Positions 31,320 through 40,607 of a stretch of DNA of 40,733 nucleotides are shown here, piece by piece. How positions within the stretch are numbered: the stretch's first letter is position 1; each line of letters begins with the position of its first letter. Source of the DNA: Rikenellaceae bacterium (GTDB lineage: Bacteria; Bacteroidota; Bacteroidia; Bacteroidales; Rikenellaceae); contig SUZS01000023.1 in assembly GCA_015059785.1 (NCBI GenBank), forward strand, positions 1-40,733. The letters are read 5' to 3'. Made by a program: the position numbers and the translations under genes. Below the pieces are notes generated by a model. It was not told the DNA's origin. It saw nothing but the letters and a program-made list of their open reading frames with translations, and did not search any database.

Positions 31320-33134
31320 ATGAATCTTATCTCGCGCTTTGTGTCACAGCGGTGGCAAAATAGGGTGGGAGTAGGAGTTCAACTACTCTCATTTATCGTC
31401 TCGGTGCTCTTTATTGCCGCAGCGATAATTGACTATGGCTTTACACTTAGTAGCCAGGAGATGGTCTACTTAGATAAGATTTACCACTTCGTGCAATTCT
31501 TCTTTGTTGTTATCTTCACGACCCGTTTAGTGACAAACTGGCGGCATATATGGAAGTATAACTTCGTATTAACCATTGTCTTAGGTCTGCTGCTATACCT
31601 CTCAGCCATACCCGATTTGCTCCCCGCAGCATCGGCTCCACAGTGGCTGGCACGCTTCTACCACGCCTTCTCCGAAAAGTTCTATATGCTTGGCATTGTC
31701 GGCATATTTGCCGTTATGGAGATTTCGCGCGGCATTGTGAGCATCATCCGCCGCAAGACAAACCCTGCGCTGCTCTTGGCATCTGCATTCTTGGTGATAA
31801 TATTCTTCGGAACAATACTTCTGATGGTGCCTCGCTCAACCCTTGATGGCGTGACAATATCTATGGTTGATGCGCTCTATGTAGCGACAAGTGCAGTCTG
31901 CGTAACGGGTCTTTCGACGGTCGATATCGCTACCACATTCTCTACAGAGGGACTTATTGTTATCGCACTGCTTATTCAAGTTGGTGGATTAGGTGTGATG
32001 ACAATAACCAGCTTCTTTGCCCTCTTCTTTATGGGTAATACTGGTCTGTACGACCAGTTTGCACTGCGCGATATGGTCTCTTCAGACACCTTTACATCGC
32101 TTATGTCCACCCTACTCTATATCCTCGGCTTTACAATAGGCATTGAGCTTATCGGGGCCTTTGCAATATGGACCACGGTACACGGAACACTTGGCATGAA
32201 CCTTATAGATGAGGTTTTCTTCTCCATTTTCCACTCCATATCGGCCTTCTGCAATGCGGGATTCTCAACGCTAAGCGGCAATCTGGGCAATACGATGCTA
32301 ATTCAACATCACGGAGGCTTCTATATCACTATCTCACTGCTCATCATCCTCGGTGGTATAGGCTTCCCAATACTTGTGAATATCAAGAATGCCCTATTCT
32401 ACTACATCCACTACGCCTTTAGCCGTATTATCCGCCACAAGACCCCTGTGCGTATACCTCACCTTGCCAAGCTAAACACAAAGATTGCCGTCAGTGCAAC
32501 CATAATCCTGCTTGTTGTAGGTACTGTTGCCATAGCCATATCAGAGTGGAACGGAGCCTTTGCGGGCATGAGCATTACAGACAAACTCGTGCATAGCTTC
32601 TTTAACGCTACATCACCGCGAACAGCGGGCTTTAATAGCGTCGATCTGAGCCAGTTCTCGCTACTCACGCTTATACTATATATAATATTGATGTGGATTG
32701 GCGGTGCATCGCAATCTACAGCGGGAGGTATTAAGGTCAACACTATCGGCGTTGCCTTCGCCTCGTTTATGTCTACAGTGCGAGACGAGAAGAGCGTTAC
32801 TATGTTCAACAGAACTATTACAGATAAGTCTGTAAAGCGTGCCTATGCCACAATTTTCGGCTCGGTGATGGTTATTATCGTCTGCTTTGTCACTCTGGTA
32901 ATCATTGAACCAAAGTTAGACGCCTTTGACCTACTCTTTGAGTCTATTTCGGCACTCAGCACTGTCGGATCATCATTAGGCATAACAGCCTCGCTAAGTA
33001 CAGCGAGCAAGATTATCTTCTCGGCAATGATGTTTATTGGGCGCGTAGGTCTTATAACGGTGGCTATGAGTCTCTTTGCTTCGCGCGAGCATAGGCACTA
33101 CCAGCTACCAGAGGAGAATGTAATTATAAACTAA
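31320..33134 (+). CDS. trkH: TrkH-family potassium uptake membrane protein
   Basis: A 604-residue potassium-translocating subunit. Four selectivity-filter repeats are visible: TSAVCVTGLST, SISAFCNAGFST, NATSPRTAGFNS and SALSTVGSSLG, each between paired membrane helices. The first 130 residues add several more hydrophobic segments than classic TrkH, a form seen in other Bacteroidetes. The regulator trkA follows after nine bases. It has its own near-perfect promoter directly before the ATG. Confidence 0.93.
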   Translation: MNLISRFVSQRWQNRVGVGVQLLSFIVSVLFIAAAIIDYGFTLSSQEMVYLDKIYHFVQFFFVVIFTTRLVTNWRHIWKYNFVLTIVLGLLLYLSAIPDLLPAASAPQWLARFYHAFSEKFYMLGIVGIFAVMEISRGIVSIIRRKTNPALLLASAFLVIIFFGTILLMVPRSTLDGVTISMVDALYVATSAVCVTGLSTVDIATTFSTEGLIVIALLIQVGGLGVMTITSFFALFFMGNTGLYDQFALRDMVSSDTFTSLMSTLLYILGFTIGIELIGAFAIWTTVHGTLGMNLIDEVFFSIFHSISAFCNAGFSTLSGNLGNTMLIQHHGGFYITISLLIILGGIGFPILVNIKNALFYYIHYAFSRIIRHKTPVRIPHLAKLNTKIAVSATIILLVVGTVAIAISEWNGAFAGMSITDKLVHSFFNATSPRTAGFNSVDLSQFSLLTLILYIILMWIGGASQSTAGGIKVNTIGVAFASFMSTVRDEKSVTMFNRTITDKSVKRAYATIFGSVMVIIVCFVTLVIIEPKLDAFDLLFESISALSTVGSSLGITASLSTASKIIFSAMMFIGRVGLITVAMSLFASREHRHYQLPEENVIIN

Positions 33135-33143
33135 ACTGGTGTT

Positions 33144-33563
33144 ATGAAATATTTGGTTATTGGTCTGGGAAACTTCGGTATGACCCTTGCCCAGACACTT
33201 ACAGACAATGGTCACGAGGTCATCGGCGTAGATAGCGACCCAATACGCATAGAGCAGATTAAAGATCGCATAGCCTTTGCCTACATTATGGATGCGACAT
33301 CTGCTGTAGCCCTGCGCTCACTACCACTCACTGATATAGACTATGCCGTTGTAGCTATCGGACAGAGTATGGACCACTCACTGCGTACTGTGGCAGCGCT
33401 GAAGAGTCTAAATGTTGAGAACATCTATGCTCGCGCCCTTGACACTGTACATAAGAGTATCCTTGAGGCAATGAGCATCAGCAAGATATTTATCCCTGAG
33501 AGCTATGCAGCAAAGCTCTTTGCCGATAAACTTAACGACCAGACATCCGAGCCACTTCTCTGA
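33144..33563 (+). CDS. trkA: minimal TrkA (RCK_N-only) potassium channel regulator
   Basis: A 139-residue NAD-binding RCK_N/TrkA-N domain with GLGNFG (7-12), Asp31 in GVDSDP, and AYIMDATSAVALRSL, VAIGQSMDHSLRTVAALKSL and IFIPESYAAKLFADKL. Bacterial TrkA/KtrA proteins usually have at least 220 residues with a C-terminal RCK_C domain; here the chain stops right after RCK_N. The stop codon overlaps the comF start (TGATG), and no RCK_C sequence follows in another frame. It should still bind nucleotides and gate TrkH, but ligand sensing through RCK_C is missing. Confidence 0.88.
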   Translation: MKYLVIGLGNFGMTLAQTLTDNGHEVIGVDSDPIRIEQIKDRIAFAYIMDATSAVALRSLPLTDIDYAVVAIGQSMDHSLRTVAALKSLNVENIYARALDTVHKSILEAMSISKIFIPESYAAKLFADKLNDQTSEPLL

Positions 33564-34279
33564 TGACTCTCCAAAAGGTTATCCGCGCACTTAAGGGTGT
33601 GATTATCGCACCCACTTGTCCTATTTGTGGCAGGCGACTGACTCCACAAGAGAGTTTTGTATGTCTTGATTGTCAGCTTGCCGCACCATATACGCACCTA
33701 TGGCAGAGCCGCGACAACGCTATGGAGCAACGCTTTTGGGGCATTGTACCTATAGAGCGTGCAGCTGCCTTCTTATGGTTTACAGAGGGCAGCAAGTGGC
33801 GCGAGATAATCCACGAATTTAAGTATCACAGCCACTGGTTTTTAGCAGAACAATCAGCAGAGTGGTTTGCAAGTGAACTGCTACGCACAGATTTTCTTGA
33901 GGGCATTGACCTCATAGTTCCCGTACCGCTACATTGGCATCGCCGACTCTCTCGCGGATATAACCAGAGTGAATATATCGCTGCGGGCATTAGCCACAAA
34001 ACCAAAATTCCATACACCTTTAACGCCGTAAAGCGAATAGTTGACAACCCTCCACAAGCGGGCGCAAAGTTTCTTGACCGCTGGCAAAATATAGACAACA
34101 TCTTCACCGTAGCGCGTCCTGAGGCACTTGAGGGGCGACATATCCTACTTGTAGACGATGTCTTTACTTCGGGCGCAACACTTACAACCCTCTCCAATGC
34201 AATACTTACCGCCTGCAAGGAGAATGTAAAGATTTCTGTTGCCACCATTGCCGCCACACGACATCTTATAGAGAAATAG
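33563..34279 (+). CDS. comF: ComF-family phosphoribosyltransferase-like protein
   Basis: A 238-residue ComF protein, in naturally competent bacteria needed for DNA uptake or processing. An N-terminal zinc finger (Cys19, Cys22, Cys34, Cys37) is followed by a type I phosphoribosyltransferase fold with VPVPLHWHRRLSRGYNQSEYIA and the PRPP-binding LVDDVFTSGATL (197-206 core). The start overlaps the trkA stop by one base. Competence is not otherwise evident in the window. Confidence 0.9.
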   Translation: MTLQKVIRALKGVIIAPTCPICGRRLTPQESFVCLDCQLAAPYTHLWQSRDNAMEQRFWGIVPIERAAAFLWFTEGSKWREIIHEFKYHSHWFLAEQSAEWFASELLRTDFLEGIDLIVPVPLHWHRRLSRGYNQSEYIAAGISHKTKIPYTFNAVKRIVDNPPQAGAKFLDRWQNIDNIFTVARPEALEGRHILLVDDVFTSGATLTTLSNAILTACKENVKISVATIAATRHLIEK

Positions 34280-34312
34280 TTGTCGGAGATACTCTTTTTC
34301 AACTTATTTTAT

Positions 34313-34334
34313 TACCTTTGCAAGTATAAAGGAG
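34313..34334 (+). promoter_or_regulatory. dnaB -7 box and Shine-Dalgarno site
   Basis: TACCTTTG (34313-34320) without a clear -33 TTG. AAGGAG (34329-34334) lies seven bases before the dnaB ATG at 34342, a strong ribosome site by the standards of this genome, where most genes have none. Confidence 0.6.
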
Positions 34335-34341
34335 TAAAATT

Positions 34342-35937
34342 ATGGCAAGAGAGTATAACAACCCATCACAGAAGAATAGAGAAGCATATAACAACCTTGT
34401 GCCCGAGGCAGAGGCTACTGGGCTTGTTCCCCCGCAGGCAGTAGAGCTTGAGCAGGCTGTGCTCGGCGCGCTGATGCTTGAGAGCGACTCGGTAATTACC
34501 GTTCAGGAGTATATCTCCGAGGAGTCATTCTATACCGAGGAGCACCGCATTATCTACCACGCCATAAATGAGCTCTCTACACTGAGCAAGCCTGTTGATA
34601 TATACACCGTTACAGAGTATCTTAAGGCGAACCATCAGCTGACAAAGGTTGGCGGTGTGGCATACCTTGCCCAGCTAACGCAGAAGATTGGTGCTGCGGC
34701 AAATGTAGAGTTTCACGCCAGAATTATTGCTCAGAAATATGTTCAGCGAGAGCTTATCCGCTCAGCCGTAGAGATTCAGCGCCGCTCCTACGACAGCTCT
34801 ACCGATGTTACAGACCTTATCGGCTTTGCCGAGTCCTCTATACTCCAAGTTACCGAGGGCCATGTAAAGCGTAGCGTTCAAGACTCAGCCTCTATTCTGT
34901 CAAAGGCTATCAAGCAGATTGAGGAGGCTGGTAAGAACGACTCTAAGTATAGCGGAGTGTGTACCGGTTTTACAGACCTTGATAATGTCACTCTGGGTTG
35001 GCAGCCATCCGACCTTATTATCGTTGCTGCGCGACCATCTATGGGTAAGACTGCCTTTGTGCTCTCTATGGCGCGTAATATGGCTATCGACTACCAGTGT
35101 CCAGTGGCATTCTTCTCTCTTGAGATGTCGGCAATTCAGCTTATGACCCGACTTATCGTTGCCGAGACGGGCCTTGACAGTAAGCTCATCCGCAGCGGAC
35201 AGCTGACGGCTGCCGACTGGAACCACCTTATGGTTGCCAGCAAGCCACTTGGTCAGGCAAAACTATATATTGACGATACTCCGGCCCTCTCCATCTTTGA
35301 GTTCCGCTCAAAGGTTCGCCGTCTGCACACCCACCACGGCATCAAGATAATCATTGTGGACTACCTGCAGCTGATGACGGCAGGAAATATGAGTGGCGGA
35401 GGTAGTGGCAACCGTGAGCAGGAGGTGGCATTTATATCACGAACACTCAAGGCTATTGCTAAGGAGCTTAATGTGCCAATTATCGCCCTTTCACAGCTGT
35501 CTCGAAATACAGAGTCCCGCGGTGGAACAAAGCGTCCACAACTTTCAGACCTTCGAGAGTCTGGAGCTATTGAGCAGGATGCCGATGTTGTAGCATTTAT
35601 CCACCGCCCTGAGTACTACGGTTTTACGGAGTCTGAGGACCACACAAGCACAGATGGTCTTGCAGAGATTATCCTTGCTAAGCACCGTAATGGCGAGGTT
35701 AAAGATGTTAAGATGCGCTTTATTAAAGAGCAGGCACGCTTTGCCGACCTTACTCTGGCGCCACAGCCAACCGTACCTCAGGGTGAGCAGTACGACACCT
35801 ATGAGTCCCCTGCGCCACAGCAACAACAGCAGTACCAGCCCTCTCCACTACAGAGTATGACTGGCGCCGATGAGTTTGCAATAGCACCAACCCCTGCGGC
35901 CCCTATAGCTCCACCTAATGACGAGGTGCCATTTTAG
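34342..35937 (+). CDS. dnaB: replicative DNA helicase
   Basis: DnaB is the hexameric helicase that unwinds DNA at the fork. The N-terminal domain (about 30-130, PQAVELEQAVLGALML) is followed by the RecA-like helicase core. Walker A is ARPSMGKT (230-237), Walker B IIIVDYLQLM (337-345), then SRTLKAIAKELNVPIIALSQLSR and LRESGAIEQDADVV. There is no intein. The final 60 residues are a Gln/Pro-rich flexible tail, in a 531-residue chain that is longer than E. coli DnaB (471). priA follows after 12 bases, coupling helicase supply with restart. Confidence 0.97.
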   Translation: MAREYNNPSQKNREAYNNLVPEAEATGLVPPQAVELEQAVLGALMLESDSVITVQEYISEESFYTEEHRIIYHAINELSTLSKPVDIYTVTEYLKANHQLTKVGGVAYLAQLTQKIGAAANVEFHARIIAQKYVQRELIRSAVEIQRRSYDSSTDVTDLIGFAESSILQVTEGHVKRSVQDSASILSKAIKQIEEAGKNDSKYSGVCTGFTDLDNVTLGWQPSDLIIVAARPSMGKTAFVLSMARNMAIDYQCPVAFFSLEMSAIQLMTRLIVAETGLDSKLIRSGQLTAADWNHLMVASKPLGQAKLYIDDTPALSIFEFRSKVRRLHTHHGIKIIIVDYLQLMTAGNMSGGGSGNREQEVAFISRTLKAIAKELNVPIIALSQLSRNTESRGGTKRPQLSDLRESGAIEQDADVVAFIHRPEYYGFTESEDHTSTDGLAEIILAKHRNGEVKDVKMRFIKEQARFADLTLAPQPTVPQGEQYDTYESPAPQQQQQYQPSPLQSMTGADEFAIAPTPAAPIAPPNDEVPF

Positions 35938-35949
35938 CACTGACATGCA

Positions 35950-38163
35950 ATGAACTTTGCCGATATCATACTTCCATTGGCGCAACCCTGCTACACCTTT
36001 GCAGTGAGCCACATCCCCGATATAAAGGTTGGAGAGGCTGTAGCTGTGCAGTTTGGACCACGAAATATATATACCGGCATTGTACTTCGTCTGCACAACA
36101 ATCCCCCTAAAAGAGGTAGGGTCAAGCCTGTGTTACAACGACTATACAACTTTGCAGTTCTCACACCCAAGCAGATAGAGTTCTGGAGCTGGATGTCCTC
36201 CTACTACCTCTCTACCCTTGGCGAGGTTATGCGCATAGCCCTACCCTCGCTTATTAAGCCGCACGCAACAAGCCAGGAGCTATATATCCCCTACTCTCTT
36301 CCTACCGAGAAGGTCGTTCGCCTCAAGAGTATGCCCGATGCTGAAACGCTTGACCGTATGTCGCGCCGAGCACCGCGCCGCGCAGCCCTGCTTGCTATGT
36401 TACAACGCAGTGGTGGCGAGATTGCTCGCCACGAGTGTAGTGCCGACGCTGCTGTAATTACAGCCCTCACAAAGGCTGGATATATAGAGACTATCTTGCG
36501 AGAGTGCGAGCCAAAAATTCTCCCTATTTCTCACACAACGCTCCCAGTGTTATCTGCAGAGCAGAGCAAAGCCTTGGAGAGGATAGAGAGCGGACTTGAA
36601 GTGTGTAATGTCGCACTTCTGCACGGTGTTACAAGCTCCGGCAAGACCGAGATTTACACCCACCGCATAGCCCACGCCCTATCTCGCGAGCAAGATGTGC
36701 TACTGCTTGTGCCAGAGATATCTCTTACAGCGCAACTTGTAGAGCGTATGCGACAGATGTTTGGAGACAGAGTTATAGCCTACCACTCTAAGCTCACACC
36801 GCTGCGCCGCACACAGATATATATGGATATGCTGCGCACAGGCTCTGGTCGCCTTATTGTTGGCGCCCGCTCGGCACTATTTCTGCCATATAAGAGTTTA
36901 GGTCTTGTTGTTGTAGATGAGGAACACGATAGCAGCTACAAACAATCGGAGCCAAGCCCACGCTACCACGGACGCGACGCTGCTGTAATGCTCGCCTCAC
37001 TGCACGGCGCAAAGGCTATTTTGGGTAGCGCAACGCCGTCGTTAGAGAGTTTTAACAACGCTATGGCGGGTAAGTATGCTGGCGTTACGCTTATGTCGCG
37101 CTATGGTGGCTCACTGCCGCCAAAGATTATCATATCAGACACTATGCGCTCTGTAAAGCGCGGTGAGCGTAAGAGCCACTTTAACAAGGAGCTGCTCGAC
37201 CGCATAGCCGACCGGCTACAACGCAGAGAGCAGATAATGCTCTTCCAAAATCGTAGAGGATATGCCCCCTATGTGGAGTGTCCTCGCTGTGGTTGGACCG
37301 CACGCTGTCCGCACTGCAATGTAACACTCTCGCGACACCTTAATACCAACTCTCTGCGTTGCCACTACTGCGGATACTCTATAGAGCATCTACAATACTG
37401 CCCCGAGTGCAAAACATCACAGCTTGAGACAAAGGGCTTCGGCACAGAGAAGGTTGAGGAGGAGATTTCGGCACTCTTTCCTACAGCACGCATCCTTCGC
37501 CTTGATAGCGACACGGCAAGCAGTGACAGCGCCTATAACCGCATTATAAGTCAGTTTGCAGCGGGCGAGGCAGATATCCTTGTCGGCACACAGATAATCA
37601 CAAAAGGTCTTGACTTCAAGGGCGTTACGCTCATTGGCGTGCTCAATGCCGATAATCTAACAAATGCTCCCGACTTCCGCGCCGTTGAGCGAGCATGGCA
37701 GACAATGCTTCAGGTTGCCGGCCGCGCAGGTAGACGAGATAAGGCTGGCGAGGTGGTCGTGCAGACTTCAGACCCCTCGCACCCCGTTTTTGCGGCACTG
37801 TCGGAGCAGGGATATCAGCACTTTGCCACCGCGCAACTGCGTGAGCGACAGATGTTTAACTATCCGCCATTCAGCAGGTTGATACGCATAACCCTGCGCC
37901 ATATCTCCCCGGAGCGGCTTGCTAAGGCGGCCTCTCAATTGGGAGTAGAGCTGCGCTCAAAATTTGGGGGCCGCGTACTTGGTCCCGTCACTCCACTTGT
38001 TGACCGTATCCGCCAAGAGTATATCGTTCAGATAATCATCAAGATAGAGAATGGCGCCTCCTTCTCCCGCGCCAAGGAGATAGTCGCGCAACACCTCACA
38101 GCCCTTCAAAAAAGCCCCACCACCAAAGGTCTCACCACCATCTGCGACATCGACCCCGCATAG
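35950..38163 (+). CDS. priA: primosomal protein N', replication restart helicase
   Basis: PriA recognises stalled or broken forks and reloads DnaB. The 737-residue protein has an N-terminal DNA-binding domain (about 1-110) and Walker A GVTSSGKT (226-233). The helicase box DEEH (323-326) lies in VVDEEHDSSYKQ. The zinc-binding region has eight cysteines (444, 447, 453, 456, 471, 474, 484, 487). GTQIITKGLDFKGVTLIGVLNAD and QVAGRAGR follow in the second helicase domain. All family features are intact. Confidence 0.97.
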   Translation: MNFADIILPLAQPCYTFAVSHIPDIKVGEAVAVQFGPRNIYTGIVLRLHNNPPKRGRVKPVLQRLYNFAVLTPKQIEFWSWMSSYYLSTLGEVMRIALPSLIKPHATSQELYIPYSLPTEKVVRLKSMPDAETLDRMSRRAPRRAALLAMLQRSGGEIARHECSADAAVITALTKAGYIETILRECEPKILPISHTTLPVLSAEQSKALERIESGLEVCNVALLHGVTSSGKTEIYTHRIAHALSREQDVLLLVPEISLTAQLVERMRQMFGDRVIAYHSKLTPLRRTQIYMDMLRTGSGRLIVGARSALFLPYKSLGLVVVDEEHDSSYKQSEPSPRYHGRDAAVMLASLHGAKAILGSATPSLESFNNAMAGKYAGVTLMSRYGGSLPPKIIISDTMRSVKRGERKSHFNKELLDRIADRLQRREQIMLFQNRRGYAPYVECPRCGWTARCPHCNVTLSRHLNTNSLRCHYCGYSIEHLQYCPECKTSQLETKGFGTEKVEEEISALFPTARILRLDSDTASSDSAYNRIISQFAAGEADILVGTQIITKGLDFKGVTLIGVLNADNLTNAPDFRAVERAWQTMLQVAGRAGRRDKAGEVVVQTSDPSHPVFAALSEQGYQHFATAQLRERQMFNYPPFSRLIRITLRHISPERLAKAASQLGVELRSKFGGRVLGPVTPLVDRIRQEYIVQIIIKIENGASFSRAKEIVAQHLTALQKSPTTKGLTTICDIDPA

Positions 38164-38167
38164 GTTT

Positions 38168-38209
38168 AGTAGATGATAAATGATGAAGTTTGCATAAAGT
38201 TCATCTACT
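38168..38209. repeat. inverted repeat after priA
   Basis: AGTAGATGA (38168-38176) and TCATCTACT (38201-38209) form a 9-base stem around 24 bases that can fold further. There is no following T-tract, so a terminator role is only possible. Confidence 0.45.
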
Positions 38210-38222
38210 GGACATCATATTT

Positions 38223-38263
38223 CCCAATGTTAATTTAATGTTAATTTTAGGTGCAACATTGGG
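38223..38263. promoter_or_regulatory. candidate Pho box and flanking inverted repeat upstream of the phosphate transporter
   Basis: Two exact, contiguous copies of AATGTTAATTT (38226-38236 and 38237-38247) place TGTTAA sites one helical turn apart. That spacing and sequence recall the direct-repeat Pho boxes bound by PhoB/PhoP-type regulators. A perfect 9-base inverted repeat CCCAATGTT/AACATTGGG (38223-38231, 38255-38263) overlaps them. They sit just upstream of the -33 box. Confidence 0.5.
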
Positions 38264-38290
38264 GAGTTTATGGAGAATAGATTATCTTTG
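38259..38290 (+). promoter_or_regulatory. promoter of the Pit-type transporter gene
   Basis: TTG (38259-38261), 21 bases, then TATCTTTG (38283-38290). The leader to the ATG at 38321 is about 25 bases. Confidence 0.7.
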
Positions 38291-38320
38291 TAAAGTTGTT
38301 TTGAACAAACTAAAACTATT

Positions 38321-40573
38321 ATGATAGAAATCTACATTGCTGTGGTGGTCGTTCTGGCCATACTTGCTTTATCGGGACTCTATGTGGGTGTGACTAACGA
38401 TGCGGTAAACTTTCTAAACTCTGCGATTGGTTCTAAAGCCGCGAAGATGCGTACAATCCTTATTGTGGCATCGGTGGGTATTATTATCGGTGCGATGACA
38501 TCGAGTGGTATGATGGAGGTGGCTCGTAGCGGCATGTTCAATCCTTCGCTATTCACTTTTAAGGAGGTGATGCTCCTATATGTGGGTGTGATGATTGCAA
38601 ATGTTGTGCTGCTTGACCTTTACAATAGTATGGGTCTTCCGACATCTACAACTGTTTCGCTGATTTTCTGTCTGTTAGGTTCAGCTGTAGCAGTATCTCT
38701 CTACAAGATATCTACAGACCCTAATGTAACATTTGCTATGTTGGGGGAGTATATCAACACCTCTCGTGCAATGGGTATTGTATCTGCGATTCTGCTCTCT
38801 GTGGTGTTAGCGTTTGTCTGCGGCACTATTGTGATGTACATCTCGCGTCTGATTTTCTCGTTCCGCTATGTGAAGATGCTCAATCGTGTAGGTGCTATTT
38901 GGTGCGGTGCATCGCTGACTTCTATCGTCTATTTTGCTATGTTCAAGGGCCTTAAGAATATCCTTAAGGATAGCGCATTTATCGGTTGGATAAACGACAA
39001 TCTGCTTCTGGCACTACTTATCTGCTGGGTTGTATGTTCACTGATTCTATTCTTCTTGCAACTGTTTAAGGTTAATATTCTGCGCATAAATATCCTTGCG
39101 GGCACATTCGCCCTCGCTCTTGCTTTTGCAGGCAATGACCTTGTGAACTTTATCGGTGTGCCTATTGCTGGTTTTGACGCCTTTGCCGAGGCTAAAACCG
39201 CTACAGGTATGAACGAGGGGATGATGATGACCTCACTTGCCCAGCCAGAGACAGCAAATGTACTCTATATTCTCGCTGCGGGTGTGATTATGGTTATAAC
39301 TCTCTGGACATCAAGCAAGTCTATGCATGTGTCCGAGACTGAGCTTTCTCTCTCTGCCGCAGGTGACGATGCACCACCTCAGCACTCTTCTTCACTCTTC
39401 TCACGAACACTTGTTCGTGGAACAATCAATGTGGTTCACTTCTTTGGCCGCGTAATGCCTAAGCGTTCTAAGGAGTTTGTTGAGCGTCGCTTTGAGTGGG
39501 CAGATATCGAGCATAGTGGTGCTCCATACGACATGATTCGTGCGACAGTGAACCTTACAACAGCATCCCTGCTTATCGCCCTTGCAACATCGCTTAAGCT
39601 ACCTCTGTCAACAACATATGTATGCTTTATGGTGGCTATGGGTTCGTCTCTTGCCGATAGAGCATGGGGTCGTGAGAGTGCTGTGTATCGTATCACAGGC
39701 GTTATGACCGTGATTATGGGTTGGTTTGTAACAGCCATTGGCGGCTTCCTTATCGCACTTATCGTCGGCGCACTGCTTATGTGGGGCGGCTGGATAGCTT
39801 TCGGACTTCTTTCAGTGCTCTGTATGTATATGATTATCCACAGCAACTTCAAGAGTTCAAAGAAGAAGGATGAGGATACTAACAAGCTACAGACTGTTAA
39901 GCTCTCTGCCTCTGACTCTGTTTCAGACACCGTTATGTCGCTCGTAAATAGCACTATCAACGACTCTACCCGCATCTACAACCGTACACTGATTGCACTG
40001 CTTAAGGAGAATCGTCGTGCACTCAAGGAGCTTACAACTGAGGCAAACGGTATGTATGAGCGTATTCACAACCTTAAATACTCTATAGCCTCAACATTGC
40101 GTCGTACATATGACAGCGATATGAACTTGTCGCTCTACTATGTTCAGGTTGTGGATTACCTTAATGAGATGACTAAATCTCTTGTCCATATCACTCGCCC
40201 AGCCTTTGAACATATTGACAACAATCACGAAGGTCTAACACGCACACAGACAGAGGATTTGATTGGCGTTAATACCGATGTGGATGTTATCTACCAGCGC
40301 ATTCTGTATATGCTCAAGAGTGGCGACTATAGTGATATTGACCATGTTCTTGATATGCGCGACCAACTCTTTATTCGCATAGCAGAGCTTACTAAGACAG
40401 AGTTGGTTCGTATCCACGAAGGAAAGTCCAACTCTAAGGCGGGAATGCTCTATCTTGCTATCCTTGCCGAGACCAAGACAATGGTTCTTCAGTCTCGAAA
40501 TCTGCTCAAGTCCCAGCGTTACTATATGGAGCAGGAGGGAAAGCTTATGCACCGCCCAATCGCCCGTATGTAA
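38321..40573 (+). CDS. Pit-family inorganic phosphate transporter with PhoU-like C-terminal domain
   Basis: A 750-residue inner-membrane phosphate permease. The two family signatures are present: GVTNDAVNFLNSAIGS near residue 25 and GNDLVNFIGVPIAG near 268, each in a repeat with PTSTTVSL or PLSTTYVC segments. About ten membrane helices extend to roughly residue 515. Residues about 530-750 are a soluble helical domain (VKLSASDSVSDTVMSLVNSTI...) resembling PhoU/DUF47, which may gate the permease. It stands alone behind a promoter with a Pho-like direct repeat. An IS element lies 35 bases past the stop codon. Confidence 0.92.
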   Translation: MIEIYIAVVVVLAILALSGLYVGVTNDAVNFLNSAIGSKAAKMRTILIVASVGIIIGAMTSSGMMEVARSGMFNPSLFTFKEVMLLYVGVMIANVVLLDLYNSMGLPTSTTVSLIFCLLGSAVAVSLYKISTDPNVTFAMLGEYINTSRAMGIVSAILLSVVLAFVCGTIVMYISRLIFSFRYVKMLNRVGAIWCGASLTSIVYFAMFKGLKNILKDSAFIGWINDNLLLALLICWVVCSLILFFLQLFKVNILRINILAGTFALALAFAGNDLVNFIGVPIAGFDAFAEAKTATGMNEGMMMTSLAQPETANVLYILAAGVIMVITLWTSSKSMHVSETELSLSAAGDDAPPQHSSSLFSRTLVRGTINVVHFFGRVMPKRSKEFVERRFEWADIEHSGAPYDMIRATVNLTTASLLIALATSLKLPLSTTYVCFMVAMGSSLADRAWGRESAVYRITGVMTVIMGWFVTAIGGFLIALIVGALLMWGGWIAFGLLSVLCMYMIIHSNFKSSKKKDEDTNKLQTVKLSASDSVSDTVMSLVNSTINDSTRIYNRTLIALLKENRRALKELTTEANGMYERIHNLKYSIASTLRRTYDSDMNLSLYYVQVVDYLNEMTKSLVHITRPAFEHIDNNHEGLTRTQTEDLIGVNTDVDVIYQRILYMLKSGDYSDIDHVLDMRDQLFIRIAELTKTELVRIHEGKSNSKAGMLYLAILAETKTMVLQSRNLLKSQRYYMEQEGKLMHRPIARM

Positions 40574-40589
40574 TATAAGTAGCACATAT

Positions 40590-40607
40590 ACAAAAAAGAG
40601 CCATCAT
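40590..40607 (+). terminator. left arm of a terminator cut by an insertion sequence
   Basis: The run AAAAAAGAGCCATCA lies 18 bases past the transporter stop codon and has the look of the 5' arm of a terminator hairpin. Its complement is not in the window; the IS3-type end begins immediately after. The right arm would be expected beyond the element. Confidence 0.4.

Noticed and set aside
38168..38209. Inverted repeat after priA as a rho-independent terminator.
   Set aside because: No T-tract follows and the arm is AT-rich; recorded only as a repeat.
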